In this document: positions 32,502 to 45,381 of the stretch, piece by piece
Numbering within the stretch: position 1 is the stretch's first letter
How the letters are laid out: every line of letters starts with the position of its first letter
Origin: Paralithodes platypus
Taxonomy: Eukaryota; Arthropoda; Malacostraca; Decapoda; Lithodidae
NCBI GenBank assembly: GCA_032716605.1
Contig: CM064573.1
Coordinates: 6,524,739-6,588,738 of the forward strand
DNA length: 64,000 nt
Direction of reading: 5' to 3'
Program-made: the position numbers and the translations under genes
Notes under the pieces: model-generated
Database searches by the model: none
What the model was told of the DNA's origin: nothing
The model's input: the letters and a program-made list of their open reading frames with translations, nothing else

Positions 32502-32914
32502 TCGGCATATTATATGATATTTGATATATTCTCTAACAACCTTCTTCTGTTGTCAACAGGTAAGATCACAACAACGTGTCTCACATCAGCCTGCCTCCAC
32601 CATTAGTATGTATATAGTTGTTATGTGTACTTATCACCGGGTTCACTCCTAATACTGTTGTCAACACCATGTATGCGTTTTCGGTATTGGTTTAAAGATA
32701 ATTATTCTTGTTTTAATTATAAATCTATTAACTTTATTGTCATTCATATTTGCCACTACTAATAATATCCTGCACCAGCAAAGGGTATTGCGAAGTTATG
32801 CATTGAATTTATTATTTACAAACTAAGTTATTAATGTAATATTTCATATTCATCCCTGGAATCACCTAAAGCCTCCAATAATTTGTCTTACCACAACCAG
32901 TAAGTGAGTTATGA

Positions 32915-35040
32915 TTATAGCTGACAAACAAACATATGGAATATCTAACTACAGACAATTTTAAACCCGTCTTTCATTAAATGTTCAAGTCCGACTGTAA
33001 TGACAGAGTTTAACGTTACCTGGATCTAATTTGGGTCACGATAACTTTTCATGTTGCTGATTGAAGGGGACATGCATGATACAATGATGGCAAATTACGG
33101 TACATAAGGTACGCAACATTACCGATCCATTGAATACTAAACGGGTACACGGGATAATCACACTTTAATTTACCAAACGGGTTCTTAGAAAATGGAGAGC
33201 TGCATATATAGCTGAGAGTAATTTGTGTTTTCCTTAAGTATTTTAGGTAATAATAAGTCAGTTAACATTATCTAGACAAATGCGAGGTAATAATATTCAT
33301 TAGATTTACCAGTTAAGCAATACAGTCACGGAAGTTATCAGGTCAGAGGATTATTTGACGAAGTATTTTCCTACAGTGTAAACTACATCAGCTTACAAAC
33401 CAGACCATTATATTGTAAGTACATACTCCCACTCCCCTCACATTTGTTTTCAGTTTTGTTTAATAAACCAAGTGTTTTAAATTATATGAAGATTGATTAG
33501 ATCTGAATACTGTTAGCTGGGTTAAGATGAACAAACACACTCAGACACATACATGAATTATAACGTTTGTTTTTATAAATACACCGTTAAGGGCATTGTG
33601 TTTACCTGTGTGTGTGTGTGTGTGTACGTTCGTGCGTGCGCGCGCTAGGCAATTAAACAGACGCAAGCAGACCCACATAGAGAGACAGTGGAAATACCTG
33701 ACATAGCCACACTTCCAGTCTACCATTTAATATAAAACCAGAGCCAGAAGAATGCAGCTTCAAATACCCAACTCATGTCCAACAGAATTCAGAGGTCGGC
33801 AAACGCAAATCGCATTAGGCCTATACAAATATTGCTCCTCCAACCTATCTTTTATGTCGTTATTGTTGAAATATTATTTTTCTCCTTACAATGTCAAGGA
33901 AATGTATGAGTCCGTCAGTTATTCACTCAGTTCTGATTCATATATTAAGGGCAGGCGGTAAGCACAAGTTAATGATTACTTGCACATAACAGTCGTCAGT
34001 AATAATATCTAGAAACGAATTGTTTTATAAGACCTAAGTAATTTAAGTATTGATATTTGCTAATAATAACGGTATACGTAATGTGATATATGGTAAGCAT
34101 AATCCATGCTAGTTTTCTGGTTATAAAGTTCCGTAATAATAACGTCAAAGCTCCCTCTGCCTCTATTATATCCCTAAACTTATCTCTTCCCCTCCTCTAG
34201 CTATAGTGAACACACATATGAACTATATATTCACATACAACAATAGACACAACACGCTGACAGATAACTATCATTACAACAAGAACAACAATAACAACTA
34301 ATACCAAATGAGCCCATTTTCCTTTCCGACCTCAATTTTCTCTAAAGGTCGCCGACCACCAACATATTTCGCGAAATATTGTACGTAATGTTGGGAAATT
34401 CAATGTTCTGGCAATAGTAAATCGTAATGCAAAACTGGTATTGTTTCTGATTATATTAGTGTGTAGTCATTGCCTAATTACATTTATATTGTAGCAATTA
34501 CATTAATCTAATTATGGGAACTGGTCAGTGAGTGAGTGAATCAGTCAATCAATGAGTAGCCAACCCAGATTTGTATAACGTATGTTGGGAACTACAGGTA
34601 TATATATATTGTTTTTATAGTAACAGTGCTTGTTTACTTCACAACGTAGCCCTAAGTTATAGCAAATGGACACGATTATGTATACACCTAAAATATATCG
34701 CATTACTGGAATATAGTGATAATGTAATTGGACAAGATCTGTTCATTTTGAGGAGTATTAATTTAATTAATACAATTCAAACTGCTATGGTCCCTTCCAA
34801 GTTAATTATCTCTGTAGTTCCTCCTCTTACTAGTGAACACATATATGGACTATACTCACTTATCAAGTTAAACACAAACACAAACATACAAATACACACT
34901 GACTTACACACATTCATACACACATGGCACACTAACACATGACCGATATTCAAACTTATACATCAACATTATACACTAACTCCCAAATAATATAACCCAC
35001 ACACCCACATACTTACACGACTACATACACACATACAGTC
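32915..35040. other. AT-rich stretch, nothing recognised
   Basis: No domain, TE or long tandem repeat. Short CA-rich run near 34880-34940; (GT)n at 33608-33624. Confidence 0.5.
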
Positions 35041-35066
35041 ACACACAGCTGTTAAGTGGCAAACTA

Positions 35067-35186
<120 letters not shown>

Positions 35187-35258
35187 TTTATAAATGTAAT
35201 CAAACACCAAACAACCACCCTCAAGGTTAATATGAGAGGCAGCAGGATTTCAAGTCAC

Positions 35259-35665
<407 letters not shown>

Positions 35666-35669
35666 TCTG

Positions 35670-37269
35670 GAATCTATTTCATTATTTCATGTAGTCAGTA
35701 TATTCGTCTCCAGACTTCACAATTTACGGATGCAAGGTTATAATTAAACCCTTTTAATTACAAAAATAACGGTTATTTTCCACGGTTGAACATTATTGTC
35801 TCTGCACATTCTCTTTTAATATTTTCAAACGAGTTATATTAAGATACCTCTTCTCTATTATATATAAGTGGAAAAATGAAGTTGCAAAAGCGTAAAATGT
35901 TGAAGAAAGAAATCCATTAAGTTTGTTATCCCCAACTGATGTAAAGTAAATAAGGAAGCAGGGAGCAAACTTGTAGAGGAGGGGAGGAGAAGGGAAGAAG
36001 GAAGGGGCGTAACATAAAGAAGAAAAACAAGTAATACAGGAAGAAGGAGAGGAAGCAGATGATGAAATGACAACTTACTATGGTACAGTTCGTCTAGAGA
36101 ACGTGATGTAGGATCACTGGGTAACAGAAAAGAGTACTATGAGAAGGGCAAGAGGAGGAGAAGAGTGTAATTGAAAAAAGTATAGTGAGATTGAAAGAGG
36201 AAAGGGTGAACGAACGATTGGAGAACTGAACAAGAAAGACAATATAAGGAAAAGGAGTTAAGAGTTAGGACCTAAGTAAGAGAGAAAGTAAAAAGATTAC
36301 AACGACAAATATTTAAGACATATTGTTGTTAATATAAAGAAAGTGATAATAACACATGTGAGTCGATATGAAGATGAAGGTGAGGAAAACAACTATAGAA
36401 CAATGGAGAGGAGTTACAGATATATGTACAACTCTCTCTCCACTTCTCGTCAGCCACTCACCATTCAGTCATTACCCCTGAATTACTCTCTTAATACCCC
36501 AGGTCTAGACTGCCAACGGCCGCTCCACTTTTCTCACTAGGTTTTTTACGCGAGTCAATGGCTGGATAATTGGCTTGGATCAGGAGGGAAACAATTGGAT
36601 GATACATGGAAGGGACCTGAAGATACAGTAAAAGAGGCAGGAGGAATACTGACAGATTGGAGTTTGTTTAATATTATGTGGGAGAGCAATAGGTGTTTGG
36701 TTTAGGAAAGAATTATAGTTAATTTGGTACTGTTTAGTAATATTTAGTTAATTAAAATCACTGCGGAAATATCCCAAAGGAAGTTTAGCATAGTTTTAGT
36801 TGGATACCAGTGGGATACTGTTAGAGTTCTTCAAGGTATATTCACCATAGTGCCAGGGGAACGTAGGGATGGTGATGGCAAGAGATAATATTGTGAACAT
36901 GTATATAGTTGGCAGTATGAATTTGTATTCACATTGTGATTTTATGTTTGGAATGAAATCTAGTATAATTGGTTTTCAAGAATAAAATTTAACTAAACCA
37001 TTATATAATGTTAAGAAATGGCTAGCTATGACCAACTATGTAATATTTATTGTATAATGTGTTGTCAGTCATTAGTTGAGTATAGAAACAAATAAAGCTT
37101 AACGTATGGTTATAAATATAACTCGGTATATATACAAATGTGCCATATCAGACACTATAAAATATCATGGGTCCTTGAGAGGGCGTAGTGGGTGCGGTGT
37201 CCTCTGTTGGAAGAATTCTTCATGGTGTGTTCTCTGTGGCGCCATTTTGCACTTATATTAGTGTAATGT
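35670..37269. other. No gene recognised
   Basis: Purine-rich in 35940-36300 (gaagaagg-type). No repeat unit or domain seen. Confidence 0.5.
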
Positions 37270-38600
37270 TTGTCTGTCACTGTTGTGGTTAAACCTATTA
37301 TTGTTTGGGTCACACTGGTGTGGTTACGCCTATTACTGTTTGGGTCACACTGTTGTGGTTAACCTATTATTGTTTGGGTCACACTGTTGTTGTTACAACT
37401 ATTATTGTTTGGGTCACACTGTTGTGGTTACAACTATTATTGTTTGGGTCACACTGTTGTTGTTACACCTATTATTGTTTGGGTCACACTGTGTTTACAA
37501 CTATTATTGTTTGGGTCACTGGTTTGTTGTTGTTACAACTATTATTGTTTGGGTCACACAATATTGTTTGTGTTGAACTATTATTGTTTGGGTCGTTGGG
37601 CACACTGTTAGTTACTATTATTGTTGTGGTTACACTATTATTGTTTGGGTCACACTTGTTGTTTAACCTATTGTTTGGGTCACAGGTTGTTGTTACAACT
37701 ATTATTGTTTGGGTCGCACTGTTGTGGTTACACCTATTATTGTTTGGGTACACTGTTGGGGTTACAACTATTATTGTTTGGGTAACACTGTTGTGGTTAC
37801 ACCTATTATGTTTGGGTCACACTGTTGTTGTTACACCTATTATTGTTTGGGTCACACTGTTGTGGTTACAACTATTATTGTTTGGGTCACACTGTTGTGG
37901 TTACACCTATTATTGTTTGGGTCACACTGTTGTTGTTACACCTATTATTGTTTGGGTCACACTGTTGTTGTTACAACTATTATTGTTTGGGTCACACTGT
38001 TGTTGTAACAACTATTATTTTGGGTCACACTGTTGTGGTTACAACTATTATTGTTTGGGTCACACTGTTGTGGTTACGACTATTATTGTTTGGGTCACTG
38101 TTGTTACACCTATTATTGTTTGGGTCACACTATTGTTACAACTATTATTGTTTGGGTCACACTATTGTTGTTACACCTATTATTGTTTGGGTCACACTGT
38201 GTTGTTACACCTATTGTTGTTTGGGTCACACTGTGGTTACAACTATTATTGTTTGGGTCACTGTTGTTGTTACAACTATTATTGTTTGGGTCACACTGTT
38301 GTGGTTACACCTATTATTGTTTGGGTCACACTGTTGTGGTTACACCTATTATTGTTTGGGTCACACTGTTGTTGTTATACTATTATTGTTTGGGTCACAC
38401 TGTTGTGGTTACACCTATTATTGTTTGGGTCACACTGTTGTTGTTACACCTATTATTGTTTGGGTCACACTGTTGTTGTTACAACTTGGGCCAATATTGT
38501 TGTTACAACTATTATTGTTTGGGTCACATGTTGTTGTTACACCTATTATTGTTTGGGTCACACTGTTGTTCAAACTATTATTGTTTGGGTCACACTATTT
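37270..38600. repeat. 35-bp satellite, about 38 degenerate copies
   Basis: Unit is close to GTTGTGGTTACAACTATTAT plus TGTTTGGGTCACACT, alternating G/T in gttgtKgtt and A/C in tacaM. Many units have small deletions, so the frames jump between YYCLGHTVVV-, LLLFGSHCCG- and IIVWVTLLW-like repeats. They are not genes. Confidence 0.97.
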
Positions 38601-38629
38601 ACATACATAAATGTTAAGGACTGAGTGTT

Positions 38630-39263
38630 CCACATAAGTGCAGTTTCAGTCTCTTGTCCTAATGGCGGCGTTCCAGTCAACCCTGTTAAGGGCTGCTTCA
38701 CTTGTCAAGTTCTTGGATTTGAGATCGGCGCGCATAGTTCCGATCCCAGGTCTTCCTCGGTCCACCCCTTGGTGCAGCTCCCTCCACAATCACAGACCTG
38801 AATTTTTCACCCAGTGTCGTTCATCCATTCTCTCCACATGGCCATACCATCCCAGTCTACTTGTACGCATCACCTCGCTAATACTCTTTTTACCTAAAAC
38901 GTCTCCTCAGCTCAACATTTGTTATTCTAGCCTGTAGCCTGGCCCCACACATCCATCTCGCCATTCTCATCTCATTACGCTCCATTCTGTTGACATCCTC
39001 TACTTTAACGGCCCATGTTCTGAGGCATACGTCATTGGACTTCTAACACATGACGCATACACCTTCCGCTTCAGGGGGAGAGGCATTCTTTTCATGGTCA
39101 GGATTGGCATCAATTCTCTGAACTTCCCCCAGCCACACCTAATTCTAGCAACAGTGGCAGCCTCGGCCCCACCCCCCGCAGAGGTTGTGTCTCCTAGGTA
39201 AACAAACTTGTTCACCAGCTCCAAAGACTCATTTCCAAAATTCAACAGCCACAGGATCATCAC
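38630..39263 (-). pseudogene. RTE-like LINE C-terminal domain
   Basis: The frame from 39263 reads ESLELVNKFVYLGDTTSAGG then ARIRCGWGKFRELMPILTMK and LKRKVYASCVRSPMTYASEH, the FxYLGxxxxxxGG...R...W..F......L....K.K.Y..CVR..M.Y..E region after the RT. Beyond 39000 the reverse strand still reads RMERNEMRMARWMCG and GWYGHVERMDE-like pieces in broken frames. Degenerate. Confidence 0.7.
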
Positions 39264-39531
39264 TTAAAAAATGCTCGCCTTTGCACACTACGCACTCAAA
39301 TTTCTCTATTTCTGACTTATCCTTCGGCAGGGGCCCCTTTATTCTACTACAGAGCTTACTCCCATGGTGTACCCAATATCGACAGATGCTACATTGAAGT
39401 GAGTTAACGCCCACTCCCTTTCCACACACTGCACATGGGTATGCACCGCTCTTTTCCACATTGCCTCGTCTCAAACTACAATGCATAACCTTGGTTTTGT
39501 TAATATTGACTCTTAAACCCTTGCTCGCCAT
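39229..39531 (-). pseudogene. RTE-like LINE: post-RT Cys-rich segment
   Basis: MASKGLRVNINKTKVMHCSL (end of the RT thumb) followed by YPCAVCGKGVGVNSLQCSIC, RYWVHHGSKLC and FECVVCKGE. The CxVC...CxxCxxWxH spacing resembles a PHD/zinc-ribbon-like module placed between RT and C-terminal domain. The function is not established; nucleic-acid or histone binding is possible. Confidence 0.7.
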
Positions 39532-39559
39532 GCCCTCTCTCCACTCTCTGAATTTGGCC

Positions 39560-40009
39560 TCAGCATCTGCATACTGTCATTAGGGCTAAATCGTCTGCAT
39601 AAAACAGTTCCAACGGGTGGCCGCCTCTAAAAACTCTAGACAGCGCCTCCAAGACCATAATAAAGAGGAGGGGGCTTAACACTGAACCCTGATGGACTCC
39701 AACACGGACTGCGAACTCATCACTCAGTACACCCTTCACCCTCACCGAACTTCGCGAATCCTCATACATCTTCATTATCACACGCCCCAGCCACTCTTCC
39801 ACACCAAGTTTCCTCATAGCCCACTGTACAACATCTCTAGGTACCCTATCAAAGGCCTTCTCCAGGTCCACAAACACAAAGTAAAGATCCCTGCCTTTTA
39901 GTAGGTATCTTTCCTGTATCTGCCTGACTATGAAGATAGCATCGGTTGTACCACGTCCTGGCATAAAACCAAACTGCATATAATCAATAGAGATGCTTTG
40001 CCTGATCAA
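39560..40009 (-). pseudogene. RTE-like LINE reverse transcriptase
   Basis: Residues from the Met at 40009: QFGFMPGRGTTDAIFIVRQI at 12-31, VDLEKAFDRVPRD near 47-59 (motif A), VGVHQGSVLSPLLFIMVLEA (motif B), LFYADDLALM (motif C). Catalytic Asp residues are present. The upstream part of the RT (fingers) is in a broken frame between 40010 and 40259, and the frame ends at a stop just after YADDLALM. The GVHQGSVLSPLLF form is seen in RTE-related LINEs; the clade assignment is tentative. Confidence 0.8.
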
Positions 40010-40259
40010 CCCTCAAGGACTCTCTAACATACCTTCATGATTTGGCCAAGCATTTTCAGGCCCCTATAATTTCCTCTATCTAGCGCTCCCCTTTTCCTTT
40101 GTATATATTTAATATTACACTTTTGAGCCAATCCTCTGGGATTTTCTCATCTTTAATAATGGTGTTTATCAACTCAGTGACTAAGTTTACACCAATCTCC
40201 CCTGAGGCTGTTATCATCTCAGCGACAATGTCGGGGCAACCTGGAGCTTTACCGTCCTT

Positions 40260-40829
40260 CTATTTATTGATTGCGTCGCTCACTACAGCTGGTGCTATCA
40301 AAGGAGGGGGCCCAGATATTGGTTTTTCGATACTAAGCTGTTCCTTATCCCATTCAAACTCTACATTTAGCAATCGTTCATAGTGTACCTTCCATGCTTC
40401 TCTGATTTCATTTTCTGCATACACAATCTTACCATTATCATCTCTAACACACTGTTCACCTATAATATCCCTACTGTCATTTTTAACTCGCCTAGCTAGG
40501 TTGAAGATCCCATTGGGATTGTCAGTGTTACACACTTGTTCGAGGACAAGGTCCTTAATGCGATTTTTAGCATTGTAAATAACTCTTTTGGCAGTTCGTT
40601 TAGCTGCCTGGTATTCCTCCATGCTGCCTCCTTTCTTCCATGCTTTGAAGCATCTCCTTTTCTCTTTCACAGCATGTTCTACCTCATCGTTCCACCACCA
40701 AGAGGTCTTATTCCTGGGGTGACCCTTTGTTTTCCCACAGACTTTGTCAGTGGCAGCAATAAGGCTAGGCTTAAGAAAGTTCCATTGGCTATTTACATCG
40801 TTAGGCCTAGCTTCCTTATTTTTATTCAT
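40260..40829 (-). pseudogene. RTE-like LINE endonuclease-RT linker
   Basis: A 189-residue frame with KTSWWWNDEVEHAVKEKRRC, FKAWKKGGSMEEYQAAKRTA and a REAWKVHYERLLNVEFEWDK segment. The WWNxEVxxAVxxKRxxFKxW...Y..A+..A+ pattern and W+.H+E+LLN are the standard linker in endonuclease-RT LINE proteins. No catalytic role of its own is known. Confidence 0.8.
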
Positions 40830-40937
40830 TTCCTCCAGTTCATTATTGAAACCTATCCCTAACTTCCTTGTCCTTCAGCAGCCACACTTTCCTTTTGGGT
40901 ATGTAAACCTTCTTGCCCTTAGACACTCTGTCTAAGC

Positions 40938-41502
40938 TCATGTCGCACACAAGTAGCTTATGCTGGGGGTACATTCTTCGCCTCGGGAGACCTTTACATC
41001 TCGAACTAGTTTCCAGTCTTTCCTGTTAACCAAGAAGTAATCTATCTGGCTACTGGAGACCCCAGAGTTATATGTGATCAGGTGGCTGTCTTTTCTTGAA
41101 CTTTGTGTTACACACAACCATGTTGAGTGCAACGCAGGACTCCAATATATATTCGCCTTCTAGATTTCTTCTTCCGTAACCAATTCCTCCATGTACCCCC
41201 TCGTATCCATCTGCAGATGCTCCCACGTGACCATTGAGGTCCCCTCCCCCACGATAGTTATTTCGTTCTCCGAGAGGCCTGAAATGACAATGACGGTGTC
41301 ATTCCAGAAGTCCTCTTTTATCTCTTTCTGTACCAGCCTGTGGGGCATATGCAGATATCACATTCAGAATTCTTTCACCAACTTTCAACTTCAAAACAAT
41401 CAGCCTTTCACTAACTCTCGTAATCTGAAGCACACTTTCCGCCAGCTCTTCAGCCACCAGAACACCTACTCCTCCTTTCGCTTTATCAGTCTCCACTCCC
41501 AT
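40938..41502 (-). pseudogene. RTE-like LINE AP endonuclease
   Basis: Frames in order: KGGVGVLVAEELAESVLQIT and ILNVISAYAPQAG (from 41502), FWNDTVIVISG and a region in place of GDFNxHxG (41348-41160), then SSQIDYFLVNRKDWKLVRDV (41132-40938). This is the endonuclease that nicks the target. The GDFN block is replaced by GLSENEITIVGEGTSMV-like sequence and frames are broken, so it is inactive. Confidence 0.7.
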
Positions 41503-42347
41503 CCAGTATATCCTATATCTTTTCCTCCTTCCGACAATCCACTGTTACCCCATGCCTCTTCCAGAGTGTTTCCTGGGTACAGCAGACGTCCACTCGCCTC
41601 CTCTCACACATCTCAGCCACTTCATTCGCACGCAGATTCAAACTACCAACATTACACTAGCAAGTCTGAGTTTGTGGGGGGCATTTGTCATTGTCATGTG
41701 CGGTTTTGTTTCATCGGACTTACGTTTATTTTCTTTGATTTTAGTCATAGTTAGTAGGTTTGGCTGCAGATGGGCATCACCCCCCACAGAACTCCGGCTC
41801 CAGTCTACCCCGGGACCATTCCCAGCACCATCCCCCAAGTGATTACAAGGGGGTAGGATCCAGTGGCCTCGGTAGCCCCACCAGAACCAGCCGCAGGGAC
41901 GCACCCCGTGAGCGTACAAGGCACTACGGAATGGCCTGATATTTTTCGCCAAATGACAGGGCAGCCTCCTGGAGCGCTACCGCCAGGTTCGGGCACCTAT
42001 ACTATTGGGCGGAAAGTGCCAGTGGGGATACACTAAGTACTGTACCCTCTGGTTCCATTTCGCCCAGGTTGGGCTCAGGGCACCAGAGCCGGGTCCAGGG
42101 GGTACTTCACCCGCCGCCAGTGTGCCGCCATTAGGCAACTTGGAGCAAGTACAATGAAGCCCTGTCACAGCACTATCATATAGACATGCCAGCGCCAATA
42201 ACAAGGCTTCATTGTATAGTGATGGCTACTTGGTCCGCAAGTCTATCACCATCCCCCCTATTAGTCGCCTTGTACGACATGCAGTAGGATGGGTGAGGCA
42301 TTCTTTTTTTCATCCACCATTAGATGAAGGCCCCTTACCCCCTGGGG
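41503..42347 (-). other. 5' region of the RTE-like LINE
   Basis: GC-richer than the surroundings. Reverse-strand frames hold LPNGGTLAAGEVPPGPGSGA and a KLRLASVMLVV piece that leads into the endonuclease. It begins at the junction with the 35-bp satellite. It probably holds the internal promoter and leader, which is inferred from position only. Confidence 0.45.
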
Positions 42348-42575
42348 TATTGTTAAACTATTATTTTGGGTCACACTGTTGTGGTTACGCCTATTATTGT
42401 TTGGGTCAAAACTGTTGTTACAACTATTATTGTTTGGGTCAAATGTTGTGGTTACGACTTATTGTTTTCGGGTCACACTGTTGTGGGTTACACTATTATT
42501 GTTTGGGTAACGAATGTTGTTGTTACAACATTATTGTTTGGGTCGCACTGTTGTGGTTACAAATCTTATGGTTTA
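42348..42575. repeat. 35-bp satellite, right-hand part
   Basis: About six more degenerate units (ctattattgtttgggtc.ca) of the array at 37270-38600, in the same orientation, on the other side of the LINE. Confidence 0.9.
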
Positions 42576-43440
42576 AAGCCAACACCCTTCTTTCTCCAAG
42601 TGTAAACCCCAATGGGTGTGTTCTATCTTTATCCTCTCTATGCTTGGCTTCTCGCTACTCACTTCAAAAACTTTGATATTAAAGAGATTTGGTCTGCATA
42701 ATTTCCTTGTAAATATTTGGGCCTCAAAAGATCTATAATTAGTGTTTTGGGCAGGCTGAGAAATTTTGCCATGTGTTGCAACAACACACCCGGCAAATTG
42801 CCAGCTGTACTAATTTGACTAATGTCAAGGTTAGTATGATATGTACCAGCTATGGCAGATAAAGAGATACCGAACTAACTTGCCCATTTTGTAATTATAT
42901 TGTGTTTGTTTTCTTGTGTGCATGCTCAGTTTTAAGTTTAAAAATTACTTCCAACCATTAAAATATGAAGTAACTCTGGGTCAGCTGGATGGATCTTTGC
43001 CGAACTGTAAATGGTATAAATCCACTTAATATCAACAAACAAACACATACAAACCAAAACATTGTAAAATTTTATGCATGCTCATTGACTATCAAATTCT
43101 TCTGTTACACATGTTGAGATTATAGTTTGAACTAATTCGTTGTTGTTGTTGTTCACCTAGGTGCTGCACGGCCGTACAGCCCCGACTAATCGTGTGTATA
43201 GTAATATATGTTCACTATCCCCCCATACGGCTCAATCATATCCTCTTTATTGTATACAATGCACACAATTCACCAAAGGGGATACCCACTGAATGAAGGA
43301 ATCCTATGGAGAAGCCCAATGACCGGCTGAACGGATGACTGTGTGGGTGCGAACAGGTTGGCTTGGATGTGATAGTGGCTCTTAAATGTCACACTCCATC
43401 ACCGTTATCTATCTTTGCACATTCCTCGATGCTTGGGTGT
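42576..43440. other. No gene; fragment of AAC-tailed SINE-like repeat
   Basis: 43138-43195 on the minus strand reads GGGGCTGTACGGCCGTGCAG, then cacctaggtgaacaacaac, like the 3' end of S2 (16375-16421). Otherwise unrecognised. Confidence 0.45.
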
Positions 43441-43472
43441 GAGAGAGAGAGAGAAAAAGATGAGAGAGAAAG

Positions 43473-43572
43473 NNNNNNNNNNNNNNNNNNNNNNNNNNNN
43501 NNNNNNNNNNNNNNNNNNNNNNNNNNNNNNNNNNNNNNNNNNNNNNNNNNNNNNNNNNNNNNNNNNNNNNNN
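43473..43572. other. Assembly gap (100 N)
   Basis: Exactly 100 N between a GA-rich tract and the 24-bp minisatellite; a fixed-size scaffold gap, so the true length is unknown. Confidence 0.98.
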
Positions 43573-44098
43573 TTTCCCTGGTATAAACTCCACCCCCCTT
43601 TTTGGCTTAAACACCACCCCTCTCCCTGGTTTAAAGCCCACCACACCTATCCTGGTTTAAATGACCATAGGCCTCTCCTGGCCTCCGTTTTAAACAACCC
43701 ATCTCAATGGTTTAAAGCCACGCCTCTCATGAGTTTAAAGCCCCCACCTCTCCAGAGTTTAAGACTCAAACTTCCCTGGTTTAAAAACGCCACCCCTTTC
43801 CCTTAAGCCTCCACCCTCTCCGTTGGTATAAACTCCAACCCTCTTTTTGGATTAAAAGCCCACCATTCTCCCTGGTTTAAAGCCCCACCCCTATCCCTGC
43901 GGTATAAAGCCCATCCCTCTCTCTGGTTTAAACCCCACCCCTCTCCCTGGTTTAAAGCCACCCCTCTCCCTGGTTTAAATCCAACCCCTCTCCCTGGTTT
44001 AAAGCAATTCCCTGGTTAAAGCCACCCCTATCCAGGTTTAAAGCCCACCCCTCTCACTAGTTTAAAGCTCACCCATATACATGGTTTATAATGCCAAC
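43573..44098. repeat. 24-bp minisatellite, about 20 degenerate copies
   Basis: Unit near CTCCCTGGTTTAAAGCCCAC then CCCT. It is the reverse-complement relative of the monomers at 3512-3953 (GGTTTAAA versus TTTAAACC), but without the alternating dimer structure and much more diverged. It begins at the N gap. Confidence 0.85.
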
Positions 44099-44740
44099 CA
44101 CATGCGTAAAAGAGCCTGGTTATGAGTGTTTTAGACACCTTTTCAACATGTTTTTCCTTTTACTTACTATGTTATTATTTACACTATCTCACCCTACCTG
44201 GCCTCTGACACTTCTTATCTTGACAGTTTATAATTTCCTGCCATAGTTATTAAGCTGCAATGTTTATGTGTACCTGTTGTCTGAGAGAGAGAGAGAGAGA
44301 GAGTGAGTGAGTGAAGCGCGTGCGAAAAACAAGTTAGTTGGTACCATTTGCTATGCCCTAACATGAGTGTTATATCACAAACAGTAATATTTGGAGGAAA
44401 CTAGTATTGTGAAGAAATATTATGACCGTCATAGGCCAAGGGACTCTTGCCGTGGATTATTCACATCTTGGTATCTTCATACTAATCCAACAATCATTCC
44501 CCAACCTCTTCCATTGTCATTCTCTTCACTTGTCAGTACTTCACATTCTCCCCCTTTAAGCCTTTCATCCGGTCATATATGTATTGGCTTTCTAACGCCC
44601 TTCAGGTATTGTCGCTTTCCGTTTATAAATGTATTCTTTATTGCTCGGTTTCTTTCCAAACTTTATGTTTCATATAATTTTACAAATTATTTAGCAGCCT
44701 CCCGGTACAATATATAAATACCTCCAGCTGTGGGGTATAA
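44099..44740. other. No gene recognised
   Basis: Contains a short (GA)n(GTGA)n tract at 44283-44313; nothing else. Confidence 0.5.
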
Positions 44741-44746
44741 ATATAG

Positions 44747-44822
44747 ATATAATATATATATATATAATATGATATATATATAATATATATATATATATAG
44801 TATATTATATATATATATATTT
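44747..44822. repeat. Imperfect (TA)n tract
   Basis: TA runs broken by aatatgat and agtatat. Confidence 0.9.
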
Positions 44823-45162
44823 TTTTATAAAACGTATGTCTACAGAGGACATTTTGAGATAGATGTGTAAGCGAACTATCAGGCTGTGCTGGAAAACTTT
44901 GAGACGAGCAACCATGCAACTAACTTAAAGGTGTACAGGCAATCCTTTGTGCCGCGCGGGCAAGTCACATGACGGAAAAAAAAAAAAACAACAAAAACTG
45001 TTGGATAAATTAACCTGCTTTTGGATACGCAGGTAAATTTTTGGGCAGGTGGATGAACTTTGCGGTGATTGAATGGATATTTTTGGCGGGTAGACCAATG
45101 TGTAGGTATGTAAGAACATTTATTGTCACTCGACTGAACTTTTGTCTGCCTCTTGTTGTTGT

Positions 45163-45381
45163 TGTTGTTGTTCCCCAAGCTGCCTGGCCGAACAGCCCCA
45201 AGGCCCCGAGCAAGGCCAAATAACCGAGCGCCCCCACAGAACCCTCCCTGTACGGACCACAATAAAGCCTGGGTGACCGAAGCCACTCCATGGCGGGGGA
45301 GCTGAGGAGGGTGCAGAAAGACAGAACGCCCGGAACCCAACACAAAGCACCCATCCCAGGGCCCTGTGCCCCTCAGCATTT
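45163..45381 (-). mobile_element. AAC-tailed SINE-like repeat S2, copy 2
   Basis: On the minus strand TGCTGAGGGGCACAGGGCCC ... GGAGTGGCTTCGGTCACCC ... GGGGCTGTTCGGCCAGGCAG, then (AAC)n. Colinear with 16204-16421 with several small indels. Confidence 0.7.

Larger units (their letters stand above)
28943..32914. repeat. Duplicated 1.3-kb unit, copy 2 (split by CR1-like LINE)
   Basis: 28943-29002 and 31676-32914 together equal copy 1 (13871-15121 and 17102-17145). The left boundary is again at a TC tract. Copy 2 lacks the hAT-like insertion (CACCTAAAGCC intact at 32863-32873), and holds the CR1-like LINE. Confidence 0.85.
38601..42347 (-). mobile_element. RTE-like non-LTR retrotransposon inserted in the 35-bp satellite
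   Basis: Minus-strand LINE with a 5' region (42347-41640), AP endonuclease (41502-40938), linker (40829-40260), RT (40009-39560), a Cys-rich segment and C-terminal domain (39531-38630). The 35-bp satellite lies on both sides (ends at about 38600, resumes at about 42353), so it landed in the array. ACTATT is present at both junctions and may be a target duplication, though the satellite itself contains it. Frames are broken several times. Confidence 0.75.

Noticed and set aside
34571..34942. 123-codon frame as a gene
   Set aside because: No recognisable domain, AT-rich composition, and no support from neighbouring features.
37283..38624. 439-codon frame rich in LLLFGSHCCGYTYYCLGHT
   Set aside because: 35-bp satellite; the phase changes at each indel and the three frames just swap.
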